Below the pieces are notes generated by a model. That model was not told where the DNA came from. It saw only the letters and a list, made by a program, of their open reading frames with translations, and ran no database searches. From assembly GCA_016936505.1 (NCBI GenBank), contig JAFGXS010000059.1, positions 1-37,291 on the forward strand: a stretch of 37,291 nucleotides of DNA, given 5' to 3'. Made by a program: the position numbers and the translations under genes. The number at the start of each line of letters is the position of its first letter. Position 1 is the first letter of the stretch. This document shows, one piece after another, positions 8,380-17,784 of the stretch. The stretch comes from Bacteroidales bacterium (lineage in GTDB: Bacteria; Bacteroidota; Bacteroidia; Bacteroidales; F082).

Positions 8380-8406
8380 AATAAAAAAGAAGAAGAAAAC
8401 ACAATT

Positions 8407-9402
8407 CTATGGTTTATAGGCTGATTCGTGCAAAAGTTGTTGCGAATCTTTTATTTTAAGTAATCCCGACAAGGTATTTTTTGGATTTCTTTGCATGAAC
8501 TTTCGTACAATCTGCCATCCAAACCATGTACCCAAAGCCGGCGGAGCTGTTCTTGAGAATCCATCGGTGAAAGGACCCGGCTGCATCATTTTATTGATTA
8601 CCATGTAATCGCCTGAAAATAACATCTGATCATTAACCATAACCGACCAAACATCCTTTTTATGCTTTTCAATCCACTTCCATTGACTTTCAGAATATCC
8701 TATTTTCAATGTATCCGCAGTTCCAGGAAGTACAGCATCAAGAAAATATAACATTTTACCGGCTTCAATCATATGATCCAACAATGTTTGTGTTTGAACC
8801 GGCTGCCTAAAATCAGTAAAATAAAGTGTTTTAGCAACATCTACCGGTATGTATTCCGGTTTCATAAGTTTACGGTGATAAAACGGTATGTTTAAATCTT
8901 TATAAGGCTGGTAGTTTTCGCCCAGATAATCATCTAAAGCAATAACGAGTACAGAATCCTTTTTCATGACCGGCTGCTCATAATAAAGATCTGAAACATA
9001 TGTAAAAACCTGCGGAAGTTTAAACCCTGGAAAATAATATTTAACATATGAGAATTCTGATGATAACGATTTCCCAAGGTTCTGAAGATTTGGAAAAACT
9101 TCAGCGGTTTTTTTATAGATATGAATAATAGAAGTATCAGAAACAAAACCAAAGAGCTGTTTGTAGTTGGACTCATTATTTAAATCAGCATCCAGGAAAA
9201 AAGGAAACTGCTTCTTGAGTTTTTCGGCATCTTGTTTAAAATGAGCTGTATCTATCTTAAATAAAGCTTCCCCGTATCTTTGAATCTTCAAATCTACTTT
9301 TGGCCGCTTGGATTCAGGAATTCTAAGACTTGTGTTCCCGCAGGAAAATAAACCAAGCATTAAAGTCAGCAACATCGAAGACAACAGAAATATTTTCCAC
9401 AT
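8407..9402 (-). CDS. gldB: GldB-like gliding-motility lipoprotein
   Basis: A 331-aa probable lipoprotein: the hydrophobic leader ends in the lipobox LFSC with Cys21. The body resembles GldB, with KIQRYGEALF, YVKYYFPGFKLPQVFTYVS, VIALDDYLG, a TLLDHMIEAGKMLYFLD segment, and the C-terminal block GTWFGWQIVRKFMQRNP ending ESAYKP. GldB is widespread in Bacteroidota and is needed for gliding in Flavobacterium johnsoniae; its exact function is not known. A metallopeptidase-like fold has been suggested, but no HExxH motif is seen here. The gene sits between a terminator hairpin and comM. Confidence 0.78.
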   Translation of the reverse strand: MWKIFLLSSMLLTLMLGLFSCGNTSLRIPESKRPKVDLKIQRYGEALFKIDTAHFKQDAEKLKKQFPFFLDADLNNESNYKQLFGFVSDTSIIHIYKKTAEVFPNLQNLGKSLSSEFSYVKYYFPGFKLPQVFTYVSDLYYEQPVMKKDSVLVIALDDYLGENYQPYKDLNIPFYHRKLMKPEYIPVDVAKTLYFTDFRQPVQTQTLLDHMIEAGKMLYFLDAVLPGTADTLKIGYSESQWKWIEKHKKDVWSVMVNDQMLFSGDYMVINKMMQPGPFTDGFSRTAPPALGTWFGWQIVRKFMQRNPKNTLSGLLKIKDSQQLLHESAYKP

Positions 9403-9422
9403 AATCTCAACTCATTAAAAAA

Positions 9423-9452
9423 AATGTCAGCACACAAAAGTATGCTGACATT
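9423..9452 (-). terminator. Rho-independent terminator of the barrel-protein gene
   Basis: Perfect 10-bp arms AATGTCAGCA/TGCTGACATT enclose a 10-nt loop. On the minus strand the hairpin is followed by a run of T, giving an intrinsic terminator about 20 nt after the stop at 9473. The loop contains TACTTTTG on the same strand (9442-9435), which resembles a -7 promoter element for the gldB-like gene. Confidence 0.75.
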
Positions 9453-9472
9453 AAATATAAATATATGGGCAA

Positions 9473-10087
9473 TTAGAAAATTTTCCAGCCCAAAGTAACC
9501 ATAAACACACTGGAACCCGCATCAACTGTATGGGTTTGATTGTTGTAGTTCACACTACCGTCAACCAATTTATCCAAGGGACCATAATATTTTACATCAA
9601 GAGCAAACATTAACACATCAACACCCACACCTACCTGATACTGGAAGTTGGCATTTTTAAAATTATCCTTATTCAGGTAGTCCCCTGTTTCACCTATCAG
9701 ATTCTTAAAAGTAATATCCTTATTCACAACAAAGTTTGCTGTTCCTCCACCAAATAAACGAACTTTAACCAGTTTGGCATCTACTAGATTAACTCCCAAA
9801 CTTAAAGGAACCTGAATTGATTTCAAATCTGCATTTTGTTCTGTTCCGTTTTCAAACTTAAATGTTGTTCCCTGGGTCAAATAGTTTAACTCAGGTTGTA
9901 GATAAACCTTCTTCCCAATGCGTGCAAATACACCAAAAACCATATTGTTCTTCAAGGAAGAACTAATATCATTGGCATTATAAGACAATGTTGAAGAGGT
10001 ATAACCTATTTGAGGACCAAAATGAAACTGCCCTAACATGACTGTTGAAATAAATAAGCCAGCCAACAACAATGTAATTCTTTTCAT
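9473..10087 (-). CDS. Outer membrane beta-barrel protein (porin-family, OMP_b-brl type)
   Basis: A 204-aa protein with a signal peptide (residues 1-20, MLGQ cleavage region). It then has alternating hydrophobic/polar strands typical of an eight-stranded barrel: FHFGPQIGYTSS at the start, KKVYLQPELNYLTQG, SIQVPLSLGVNL, FQYQVGVGVDVL and the terminal VFMVTLGWKIF ending in Phe. The QPELNY and IQVPLSLG segments are typical of the PorT-like barrel group in Bacteroidota. The function is unknown; a structural or sensor role at the outer membrane is likely. It is followed by a strong terminator and is probably transcribed alone. Confidence 0.82.
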   Translation of the reverse strand: MKRITLLLAGLFISTVMLGQFHFGPQIGYTSSTLSYNANDISSSLKNNMVFGVFARIGKKVYLQPELNYLTQGTTFKFENGTEQNADLKSIQVPLSLGVNLVDAKLVKVRLFGGGTANFVVNKDITFKNLIGETGDYLNKDNFKNANFQYQVGVGVDVLMFALDVKYYGPLDKLVDGSVNYNNQTHTVDAGSSVFMVTLGWKIF

Positions 10088-10210
10088 AGCTTTAAATTTT
10101 TATTATTAATAATAACTTTATATTCATAGTTAAAGTATAAGCTCAGTGTAAAAATAAAAAAATAATTATTGCCAAATAGTTATTTTTGCAAATAATAAAA
10201 CTGTATTTCA

Positions 10211-11848
10211 TTGAAAATAGCACTGGCACAAATAAATTTCCATATCGGAAATTTTGAACAAAACAAAGCAAAAATACTTGAGGCGATTCACAAAAGTGAA
10301 GAATCGGGTGCCGATCTTGTTGTATTTTCTGAACTGGCAATTACCGGTTATCCCCCTCGTGATTTTCTTGAGTTTGAAGATTTTATTAATCAATCAAAAA
10401 AAGCTGTTGAAGAAATCGCAAGTGCATGCACAAAAATAAGTGCCATTGTGGGCATGCCTTCCGTAAATCCTAATCCGAATGGAAAACGGCTGTATAATTC
10501 GGCCGCATTTTTAAGTAACGGAAAAATTCAAAAAATCATACACAAAACACTGTTGCCGAATTACGATATTTTTGACGAATATCGATATTTTGAACCCAAT
10601 ACGGTTTTTGAACTCATCGAATTGAAAGGCAAAAAAATTGCACTTACCATTTGCGAAGACATCTGGAATGTGGAAGCTAACCCGCTTTATACAGTTAATC
10701 CCATGGAACAACTGGCGCTTCTCAACCCTGATTTCATGGTCAATATTGCTGCCTCACCCTTTAATTTTGAACAAGCTCAAAGAAGGTTTCGGGTACTGGA
10801 ACACAATACCCGTAAATACAAAATGCCTTTGTTTTATGTAAACCATGTTGGAGCACAAACAGAATTGCTTTTCGACGGTGGATCTATGATCATGAACAGT
10901 AAAAGTGAAATTGTTGATGTTCTTAATTACTTTAAAGAAGACTTGCGACTTTATGATCTGAATGATGTTGAAATAACTAAGGGCAAATCGTCCCTCGAAA
11001 CTAAAACCAAGGCAGCACTAATTCACGATGCTTTGGTTATGGGAATTAAAAACTACTTTCAGAAATTAGGGTTTTCCAAAGCTATTTTAGGTCTTTCCGG
11101 CGGAATTGACTCTGCAGTTACGGCTGCTTTGGCTGCCGAAGCTTTAGGGCCTGAAAATGTGTATAATATACTACTGCCTTCACCTTTCTCAACTGAACAC
11201 TCATTGAAAGATGCAAAAGACCTGGCTCTGAACCTGAATATGCCATTTGATATTATCTCTATCTCGCATGCATATGATAGCTTTAATGAAGCCTTACATC
11301 CTTTTTTTAAGGGACTTCCTTTTAATGTAGCTGAAGAAAACCTTCAGGCAAGAATCAGAGGGGTCATATTAATGGCTCTTTCAAATAAATTCGGACATAT
11401 TTTGTTAAATACAAGCAACAAAAGTGAGGCTGCTGTTGGCTACGGAACACTTTACGGAGATATGAACGGAGGCTTATCTGTTTTAGGCGATGTTTATAAA
11501 ACCGATGTATTTGAACTGGCACGTTATATCAACCGCGAAAGAGAAATCATTCCTGAAAACATTATTATAAAACCACCTTCAGCAGAACTCAGACCCGACC
11601 AAAAAGATTCTGACTCATTGCCAGAGTATGATATTCTGGACAGGGTTCTTTATTTGTATATAGAGAAAAGAAAAGGACCGGCTGAAATTATTGCCGAAGG
11701 TTTTGACGAGCAACTGGTGAGAAGAATTCTTAGATTAGTCAACATTAATGAATATAAACGATATCAAACACCGCCTATTTTAAGGGTCTCGGACAAAGCA
11801 TTTGGTATGGGAAGAAGAATGCCGATAGTAGCCAAATATCTTTCTTAG
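10211..11848 (+). CDS. nadE: Glutamine-dependent NAD+ synthetase
   Basis: Converts deamido-NAD to NAD with glutamine as amide donor and ATP. The protein is 545 aa with two domains. The nitrilase-type glutaminase domain has the catalytic triad E41 (FSELAITGYPP), K112 (IHKTLLPNYD) and C148 (LTICEDIW). The synthetase domain has the ATP P-loop SGGIDS (296-301), the NTSNKSEAAVGYGTLYGD block and the GGLSVLGDVYKTDVFELARYIN block. The start is TTG, because KIALAQINFHIGNF is the conserved N-terminus and no ATG lies before it. A TATTTTTG element at 10181-10188 may serve as -7. Its stop is only 2 nt from that of the convergent methyltransferase. Confidence 0.95.
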   Translation: MKIALAQINFHIGNFEQNKAKILEAIHKSEESGADLVVFSELAITGYPPRDFLEFEDFINQSKKAVEEIASACTKISAIVGMPSVNPNPNGKRLYNSAAFLSNGKIQKIIHKTLLPNYDIFDEYRYFEPNTVFELIELKGKKIALTICEDIWNVEANPLYTVNPMEQLALLNPDFMVNIAASPFNFEQAQRRFRVLEHNTRKYKMPLFYVNHVGAQTELLFDGGSMIMNSKSEIVDVLNYFKEDLRLYDLNDVEITKGKSSLETKTKAALIHDALVMGIKNYFQKLGFSKAILGLSGGIDSAVTAALAAEALGPENVYNILLPSPFSTEHSLKDAKDLALNLNMPFDIISISHAYDSFNEALHPFFKGLPFNVAEENLQARIRGVILMALSNKFGHILLNTSNKSEAAVGYGTLYGDMNGGLSVLGDVYKTDVFELARYINREREIIPENIIIKPPSAELRPDQKDSDSLPEYDILDRVLYLYIEKRKGPAEIIAEGFDEQLVRRILRLVNINEYKRYQTPPILRVSDKAFGMGRRMPIVAKYLS

Positions 11849-11850
11849 AC

Positions 11851-12648
11851 TCAGTAACGAATTACAAAATCCTGCTTAGGAATTCCTGTTCTGAAAAATA
11901 CTATTCCGAAATTATAGAGATCCAGAGAAATTGAGACTCTGCTGTCTGATTTGATTTTATTCCAGGCTCTTTCCATATCTCTTGACCTATGTATACGATT
12001 GAAAACAAAGTATGAATTTTCGCCAGCTTTTTCAATACAAATATTAAAGTATTTCACTATTGGTTCATACCTTCTGTTGCCATCAAAAAAAACCATATCA
12101 AGAACTTTTAATTCTTCCAGTACACTAGGTAGGTTTACTTCAAAATGACCAATACGAATATCAATATCCTGCAAATTTAATGTTTCGAAGGTGCCTGAAG
12201 CAACATCGGCCAAACTGGCACAGCCTTCCATCGTTATCAGTTTAGATTCGGGGGCTCCAGATTTTAGATAAGCTGTTCCAATTCCGGCAGCAGTTCCAAA
12301 CTCCAGTATTGTTTTAGGGTTAAAAAACCGGTTCAGCCTGAACAACAACCGTCCCTGCTTTTTTCTTTGTGAGCGCTCTTTTACTAAAGGACCTAATTTT
12401 TCAAATGTCGAAATGTAATCTCTGTTCCCCGCATCTTCACCAAAGTCAACAGTTTCAATAACCACACTACTTTTACTTAGGCTTTTTTTATAGCCTTCTA
12501 TTTTTGCATATTGTGGATAATCAGCATCATCTTTAAGCACCTTTTCAATCAAATCGAAAACAAAGGGTGAATGAACTTTAAACCTGCTACGGGAATTTGT
12601 CTGGTAAGCCAAACGGCTTTTAACCTGCAAAACAAAATTATTTTTCAT
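11851..12648 (-). CDS. Class I SAM-dependent methyltransferase (O-methyltransferase-like)
   Basis: A 265-aa protein with a Rossmann methyltransferase core: motif I ILEFGTAAGIGTAYL, motif II LITMEGC, and motif IV VLDMVFFDGNRRYEP, which has the acidic residue pattern of the catechol O-methyltransferase-like group. The N-terminal 90 residues are basic and family-specific. An AGGAGAGG sequence lies just before the ATG, with its last GAGG 9 nt away. A TATTTTTG -7 element at 12704-12697 (minus) lies about 50 nt upstream. The substrate is unknown. Confidence 0.8.
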   Translation of the reverse strand: MKNNFVLQVKSRLAYQTNSRSRFKVHSPFVFDLIEKVLKDDADYPQYAKIEGYKKSLSKSSVVIETVDFGEDAGNRDYISTFEKLGPLVKERSQRKKQGRLLFRLNRFFNPKTILEFGTAAGIGTAYLKSGAPESKLITMEGCASLADVASGTFETLNLQDIDIRIGHFEVNLPSVLEELKVLDMVFFDGNRRYEPIVKYFNICIEKAGENSYFVFNRIHRSRDMERAWNKIKSDSRVSISLDLYNFGIVFFRTGIPKQDFVIRY

Positions 12649-12758
12649 TAATATCTACCTCTCCTGGAAAAGAATCTTCATTTTTCTATGTTGGTGCAAA
12701 AATAATACCATTACTTTTTACTATCCTTATAATTTATTTAAAACATCCTTAAAAAAAC

Positions 12759-12787
12759 AAAAGGGATATCTAATAGATATCCCTTTT
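12759..12787 (-). terminator. Rho-independent terminator of dnaK
   Basis: Perfect 12-bp arms AAAAGGGATATC/GATATCCCTTTT with a 5-nt loop are followed on the minus strand by GTTTTTTT. It lies 23 nt after the dnaK stop and would end transcription before the methyltransferase gene, so the two are separate units. Confidence 0.88.
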
Positions 12788-12809
12788 GACTTATCTGTAT
12801 GAAATACTT

Positions 12810-14723
12810 TTATTTTTCGTCAACTTCTTCAAAGTCCACGTCAGTAACTTCATCATCTCCGCCATTTTTTTGGTTTCCGGCTGCACCACCATCTTCAGGA
12901 GGAGTTTGAGGGCCTGAATTTTGAGCTCCTTTATACATGTCTTCGCTGGCTTTTTGCCAGGAAGCATTCAGTTTTTCCATTGCTGAATCAATCGCAGCAA
13001 TATCCTGAGCTTTATGTGCATTTCTCAAAGCGTCCAAGCCACTTTCAATTTCTGATTTTTTATCAGCAGGCAGTTTGTCGCCATATTCTTTCAACTGTTT
13101 TTCGGTCTGGAAAATCAAACCGTCGGCAGCATTCAGTTTATCTACTTTTTCACGGGCTGTTTTGTCAGCTTCTGCATTGGCTTCCGCTTCAGCTTTCATC
13201 TTTTTGATTTCTTCATCGGATAATCCTGATGAAGCTTCAATACGGATACTCTGTGATTTCCCTGTAGCTTTATCTTTAGCTGAAACATTCAGGATACCGT
13301 TGCTGTCGATATCAAAAGTAACTTCAATTTGCGGAACGCCACGTGGCGAAGGCGGAATGCCATCGAGGTGGAACCGGCCAATACTTTTGTTCTGATTAGC
13401 CATAGGACGTTCACCCTGCAACACATGAATTTCTACAGAAGGTTGATTATCGGCAGCCGTTGAAAAAGTTTCTGATTTCTTGGTTGGGATGGTTGTGTTT
13501 GACTCAATTAATTTGGTCATTACGCCACCCAGGGTTTCAATACCTAATGAAAGCGGAGTAACATCAAGTAACAACACATCTTTAACTTCACCTGTTAAAA
13601 CTCCCCCCTGAATAGCTGCTCCAACTGCAACTACTTCATCCGGGTTCACACCTTTTGAAGGTTCTTTACCGAAAAATTCCTTAACCACCTGTTGAATAGC
13701 AGGAATACGGGTCGAACCCCCAACCAAAATAACTTCATCAATATCTGAAGCCTGCAACCCGGCATCGTTCAATGCTTTTTTACAAGGTTCAATGGTGGCT
13801 TTTACCAAATGATCGACCAACTGTTCGAATTTGGCTTTTGATAATTTACGAACCAAGTGTTTTGGTACACCATCAACCGGCATGATATAAGGCAGGTTGA
13901 TTTCAGTTTCATTTGAACTTGAAAGCTCGATCTTTGCTTTTTCAGCAGCTTCTTTCAAACGCTGTAGAGCCATAGCGTCTTTTCTCAAGTCAAGGCCTTC
14001 ATCATTCTTAAATTCTTCGGCTAACCAGTTTATGATTACTTCATCAAAATCATCACCGCCCAGGTGAGTGTTTCCATTGGTTGATTTTACCTCAAAAACT
14101 CCATCACCAAGTTCCAGAATTGAAATATCAAAAGTACCACCACCAAGGTCATACACAGCTACAATTTCATCCTGTTTTTTCTTATCGAGCCCGTATGCCA
14201 GTGAAGCAGCTGTAGGCTCGTTAATAATACGACGAACTTTAAGCCCTGCAATCTCGCCAGCTTCTTTAGTAGCCTGACGTTGTGCATCGTTAAAATATGC
14301 AGGAACAGTAATTACAGCTTCTGTTACTGTTTGACCCAAATAATCCTCAGCAGTTTTTTTCATCTTCTGCAAAATCATTGCTGAAATTTCCTGAGGAGTG
14401 TACATACGATCATCAATCTGAACCCTGGGAGTATTATTGTCTCCCTTGGCTACTTTATAGGGCATTCTGTTGATCTCTTTTGTTACATCATCATAAGAAT
14501 TACCCATAAAGCGCTTAATTGAAAAAATAGTTTTGTGAGGATTGGTTATGGCCTGACGTTTAGCAGGATCACCAATCTTACGTTCACCATTTTCTGTAAA
14601 AGCTACAATTGATGGTGTAGTACGACGACCTTCACTGTTAGGAATTACAACAGGTTCGTTACCTTCCATTACGGCAACACATGAGTTTGTAGTTCCGAGG
14701 TCAATTCCGATTATTTTTCCCAT
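12810..14723 (-). CDS. dnaK: Molecular chaperone DnaK (Hsp70)
   Basis: A 637-aa ATP-dependent chaperone that binds exposed hydrophobic segments with DnaJ and GrpE. The nucleotide-binding domain covers roughly 1-385, with [27 protein letters not shown] and [13 protein letters not shown]. The linker [16 protein letters not shown] leads to the substrate-binding domain, the helical lid, and an acidic tail ending EEVDEK. All is normal. Unusually for Bacteroidota, a full GGAGG (14736-14732) lies 8 nt before the ATG. A strong terminator follows. dnaJ and grpE are not adjacent. Confidence 0.98.
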   Translation of the reverse strand: MGKIIGIDLGTTNSCVAVMEGNEPVVIPNSEGRRTTPSIVAFTENGERKIGDPAKRQAITNPHKTIFSIKRFMGNSYDDVTKEINRMPYKVAKGDNNTPRVQIDDRMYTPQEISAMILQKMKKTAEDYLGQTVTEAVITVPAYFNDAQRQATKEAGEIAGLKVRRIINEPTAASLAYGLDKKKQDEIVAVYDLGGGTFDISILELGDGVFEVKSTNGNTHLGGDDFDEVIINWLAEEFKNDEGLDLRKDAMALQRLKEAAEKAKIELSSSNETEINLPYIMPVDGVPKHLVRKLSKAKFEQLVDHLVKATIEPCKKALNDAGLQASDIDEVILVGGSTRIPAIQQVVKEFFGKEPSKGVNPDEVVAVGAAIQGGVLTGEVKDVLLLDVTPLSLGIETLGGVMTKLIESNTTIPTKKSETFSTAADNQPSVEIHVLQGERPMANQNKSIGRFHLDGIPPSPRGVPQIEVTFDIDSNGILNVSAKDKATGKSQSIRIEASSGLSDEEIKKMKAEAEANAEADKTAREKVDKLNAADGLIFQTEKQLKEYGDKLPADKKSEIESGLDALRNAHKAQDIAAIDSAMEKLNASWQKASEDMYKGAQNSGPQTPPEDGGAAGNQKNGGDDEVTDVDFEEVDEK

Positions 14724-14731
14724 TTAATTTT

Positions 14732-14736
14732 CCTCC
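14732..14736 (-). promoter_or_regulatory. Canonical Shine-Dalgarno of dnaK
   Basis: GGAGG within AAAGGAGGA, with 8 nt to the start codon. Most genes in this window show no such sequence. Confidence 0.65.
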
Positions 14737-15038
14737 TTTAATTTTATCTTTATTTTTTAGTTTCAATTTTTTAATGCTTCATCAAGAGTTCAAGGATTAT
14801 GCCAAAGAAATATTTTAATTTGATTTTTGTTTTTTCTATGTTTAAGAAGGTTCCGGACCTTTTGTAAAATTCATTCATATTGTTGTTATACAGGTAATTA
14901 AATTAAAAAAATCAGCAAAAAATTATTATCAATGAGCCCGAAAAGAACTCTGCCAAAACGACAGACATAAAGAAAAGAAGCACTTTAAATACTATAAATG
15001 GACTATTTCGGAAAGTAAGAAACACTCATCAGAATACA

Positions 15039-15046
15039 TATCTTTG
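15039..15046 (+). promoter_or_regulatory. -7 element upstream of the LptF/G gene
   Basis: TATCTTTG matches TAnnTTTG exactly and lies 19 nt before the ATG at 15066. A TTTG box at the expected distance is not obvious. Confidence 0.45.
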
Positions 15047-15065
15047 CATAAATTTAAAAACACGA

Positions 15066-16556
15066 ATGAAGAAATTACATTTATACATGATTAAGTCCAA
15101 CATTGGGCCTTTTGTTCTTACTTTCTTCATCACTATATTTATCCTTTTAATGCAGTTTCTATGGAAGTATGTTGACGACCTTGTGGGAAAAGGCTTAGAA
15201 TGGGATGTTATTCTTCGTTTGATGTTTTATGCTTCTGCAACCTTTGTACCGCTGGCACTTCCTTTGGCTGTTCTGCTTTCTTCATTAATGACTTTTGGGA
15301 ATTTAGGAGAAAACTACGAACTAGTAGCCATTAAAAGTGTGGGTATTTCTCTTCAAAAAGCCATGCGACCACTAACTATCCTGGCATTTTTGATCAGTAT
15401 CGGCGCATTTTTATTTGCCAACTATGTTTATCCTGTAGCGAACCTTAAATTTGGTTCTTTACTTTATGATGTGAGACAGAAAAAACTGGCATTTAACCTG
15501 GATGAAGGTGTTTTTGATAACAACCTGAACGGTTATGTCATTCGTGCAGGAAGTAAATCAAAAGATAATAATACGATCTATAACATCATGATTTACGACC
15601 ACACGAAGAATCAGGGAGATAACCAGGTTACAGTGGCAAAAAAAGCAAATATAGAACTAACCCCAAACCAAAAAAAGGCCATTTTTACTCTTTACGACGG
15701 CTATACTTATCATGATATTACAAATGAAAGAGGTTATCAACAAAAGCGACCTTTTGAATATATGAAGTTTGGCAAAGAGATCTTATCAATCGACCTGTCG
15801 CAACTGGCATTGCAAAGAACCAATGAGGATTTGTTCAAAAGCAACTACACCATGCTGAATGTAAGGCAACTCAACCATGCCATCGATTCGCTCAGCGAAC
15901 AATTGGTAAGAAGAGAAAAGGATTTCCGAAAAAACAGCATTCGAAAATATGGTTATCTGGCAATTATGGATACCGGAAGGGTCAACAGAACCATTCCTAA
16001 ACAAACAGAAAAAGACGCCAAAATCCAAAGCCTATATCCTTTGTTGAAGCAATATGACAACACACAACAAAACGTACTGATTGACCAGGCCAGAAATAAA
16101 GTTAAAGTCGATAAAGATAATTATCTGTTCCACACAACAAAATACATTGAGCCAAGAGAAAAACTGATCATTCAGCACGAAATTGTCTGGCATCAAAAGT
16201 TTAAACTTTCACTTGCGTGCCTCATCTTTTTCTTCATTGGAGCACCGTTGGGAGCTATAATAAGAAAAGGAGGCCTTGGACTTCCTGTAGTTATTTCTGT
16301 AATTTTCTTTGTCATCTATCATGTTGTTTCAGTCATTGGAGAAAAATCGGCCAGAACTGAAGATATGAACATTATTTTGGGTATGTGGCTTTCAACGATG
16401 GTTATACTTCCTTTGGGACTTTTTTTAACTTACAAGGCTACAACTGATGCTCCATTAATGGATACCGAAAGCTGGAAAAAGTTTTTCGAAACAAACTGGT
16501 TTTTCAGGAAAACACTCAAGATCATTGAATGGGTGAAACAAAAATTCTTCAACTAA
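15066..16556 (+). CDS. LptF/LptG family permease (YjgP/YjgQ)
   Basis: A 496-aa inner-membrane permease subunit of the lipopolysaccharide export ABC transporter LptBFG. The N-terminus has three membrane segments, starting LHLYMIKSNIGPFVLTFFITIFILLM and including FVPLALPLAVLLSSLMTFGNLGENYELVAIKSVGIS, the family signature containing the coupling-helix region. A large periplasmic beta-jellyroll-like domain covers about residues 130-360. Three further membrane segments follow: CLIFFFIGAPLGAIIRKGGLG, the VVISVIFFVIYHVVSVIG helix, and the ILGMWLSTMVILPLGLFLTY helix. Whether it is F or G cannot be told. A glycosyltransferase gene starts 10 nt after the stop. Confidence 0.92.
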   Translation: MKKLHLYMIKSNIGPFVLTFFITIFILLMQFLWKYVDDLVGKGLEWDVILRLMFYASATFVPLALPLAVLLSSLMTFGNLGENYELVAIKSVGISLQKAMRPLTILAFLISIGAFLFANYVYPVANLKFGSLLYDVRQKKLAFNLDEGVFDNNLNGYVIRAGSKSKDNNTIYNIMIYDHTKNQGDNQVTVAKKANIELTPNQKKAIFTLYDGYTYHDITNERGYQQKRPFEYMKFGKEILSIDLSQLALQRTNEDLFKSNYTMLNVRQLNHAIDSLSEQLVRREKDFRKNSIRKYGYLAIMDTGRVNRTIPKQTEKDAKIQSLYPLLKQYDNTQQNVLIDQARNKVKVDKDNYLFHTTKYIEPREKLIIQHEIVWHQKFKLSLACLIFFFIGAPLGAIIRKGGLGLPVVISVIFFVIYHVVSVIGEKSARTEDMNIILGMWLSTMVILPLGLFLTYKATTDAPLMDTESWKKFFETNWFFRKTLKIIEWVKQKFFN

Positions 16557-16566
16557 AAAACAAACA

Positions 16567-17757
16567 GTGAATATACTTTTCCTGTGTAACAAATCCCCCT
16601 GGCCAGCCAAAGAAGGTGGCCCAATGGCGATGAGTCAACTAATTGAAGGATTGGCCCATCAGGGAAACACAGTGAAGGTTCTGGCCATTAATTCAAAAAA
16701 ATTTTCATCGGGTCCGAATCAGGTTCCCGAAGAATATCAACATAAAATCGATATAGAATGGGTTGATGTTGATCTCTCCGTGAAATTAATTCCCGCTTTT
16801 TTAAACCTATTTTCCGGCAATTCTTACCATGTTCAACGTTTTATCTCTGAAGAATTCAAGCATCGTCTTTTTGAGATCCTGACTCGAGGTTCGTTTGATA
16901 TTGTTCAGCTTGAAACCATTTTCATGGCACCTTATGTTAAATTAATCAGAAAGAATTGTACTGCCAGAATCGTATTGCGATCACATAACATTGAACATTT
17001 AATATGGAAAAGAATTTACCGGCAGAGTAATAATCCCCTTAAAAAGTTCTATCTGGGTCACCTATACAAAACACTTAAAAATTATGAGCTTAACATCATC
17101 AAACAGGTTCACGGACTAGCCCCTATTTCTGACAACGACACCTCATTTTTTAAAAGGCATACAGATATTCCGGTTCAAACCATACCTTTTGGATTTGAAG
17201 TTTTAAAAGGAAAGCACAGAACCGGAAAGAGCGAAAATGCCGTTTATCATATTGGAGCCATGAACTGGATGCCAAATGTTGAAGGGATTAAATGGTTTTT
17301 AAATAGTGTATGGCCTCTTTTGCATCAACAGCATCCCGAAATGAAATTGTACCTGGCAGGAAGAGTAATGCCACAATGGATGAAGAAACTGAATATTGCT
17401 AATGTAGAAGTTGTTGGAGAGGTAGAAGATGCCAATGCTTTTATTGAAAACAAAAGCATTGGAATTGCACCTTTGTTTTCGGGAAGCGGAATCAGGATAA
17501 AAATTATTGAAAGCATGGCTATGGGAAAGGCTTTGGTTTCAACTCCCATAGGGGCAGAAGGAATTGGGGTTAAAAACAAAGAACAAATTATGCTTGCTGA
17601 AACGGCAAAAGACTTTGCTGATGCTATTTCTTTTCTTTATACTCATCCGAATGAAACCAAAGAAATGGGAACCAGAGCCCAGGAATTTATCCGAGAAAAA
17701 CACAATCCGGATGAAATTATCGAAAAGCTAATTGGCTTTTACCGACAAATTTTATGA
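16567..17757 (+). CDS. Glycosyltransferase, GT4-like (GT-B fold)
   Basis: A 396-aa GT-B glycosyltransferase with a GTG start 10 nt after the LptF/G stop. The N-terminal acceptor domain begins ILFLCNKSPWPAKEGGPM, in which the glycine-rich loop is typical. The donor domain includes YHIGAMNWMPNVEGIKWFLN, LYLAGR and the conserved IAPLFSGSGIRIKIIESMAMGKALVSTPIGAEGI, whose glutamate matches the EX7E motif region that binds the sugar nucleotide. It likely adds a sugar to a lipid-linked or LPS-type glycan at the cytoplasmic face. Donor and acceptor are unknown. Confidence 0.87.
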   Translation: MNILFLCNKSPWPAKEGGPMAMSQLIEGLAHQGNTVKVLAINSKKFSSGPNQVPEEYQHKIDIEWVDVDLSVKLIPAFLNLFSGNSYHVQRFISEEFKHRLFEILTRGSFDIVQLETIFMAPYVKLIRKNCTARIVLRSHNIEHLIWKRIYRQSNNPLKKFYLGHLYKTLKNYELNIIKQVHGLAPISDNDTSFFKRHTDIPVQTIPFGFEVLKGKHRTGKSENAVYHIGAMNWMPNVEGIKWFLNSVWPLLHQQHPEMKLYLAGRVMPQWMKKLNIANVEVVGEVEDANAFIENKSIGIAPLFSGSGIRIKIIESMAMGKALVSTPIGAEGIGVKNKEQIMLAETAKDFADAISFLYTHPNETKEMGTRAQEFIREKHNPDEIIEKLIGFYRQIL

Positions 17758-17784
17758 CTTTTGTGCCCATCAAATTAACCTAAA

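Larger units (their letters stand above)
14724..15065. other. Divergent intergenic region between dnaK and the LptF/G gene
   Basis: The 342 nt hold the dnaK Shine-Dalgarno (14732-14736, minus), an imperfect palindrome AAGGTTCCGGACCTT at 14847-14861 about 125 nt upstream of dnaK, and a TATCTTTG -7 element for lptF (15039-15046). No open frame of note and no RNA gene is seen. No exact TAnnTTTG was found on the minus strand, so the dnaK promoter may be of another type. Confidence 0.55.

Noticed and set aside
8351..8404. Earlier start for the comM-like gene
   Set aside because: The added 18 residues precede the conserved MLVKTYG start and lie partly over a -7 element.
13075..13395. 106-codon plus-strand frame inside dnaK
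   Set aside because: It is antisense to a highly conserved gene. Such frames arise from the codon bias of dnaK.
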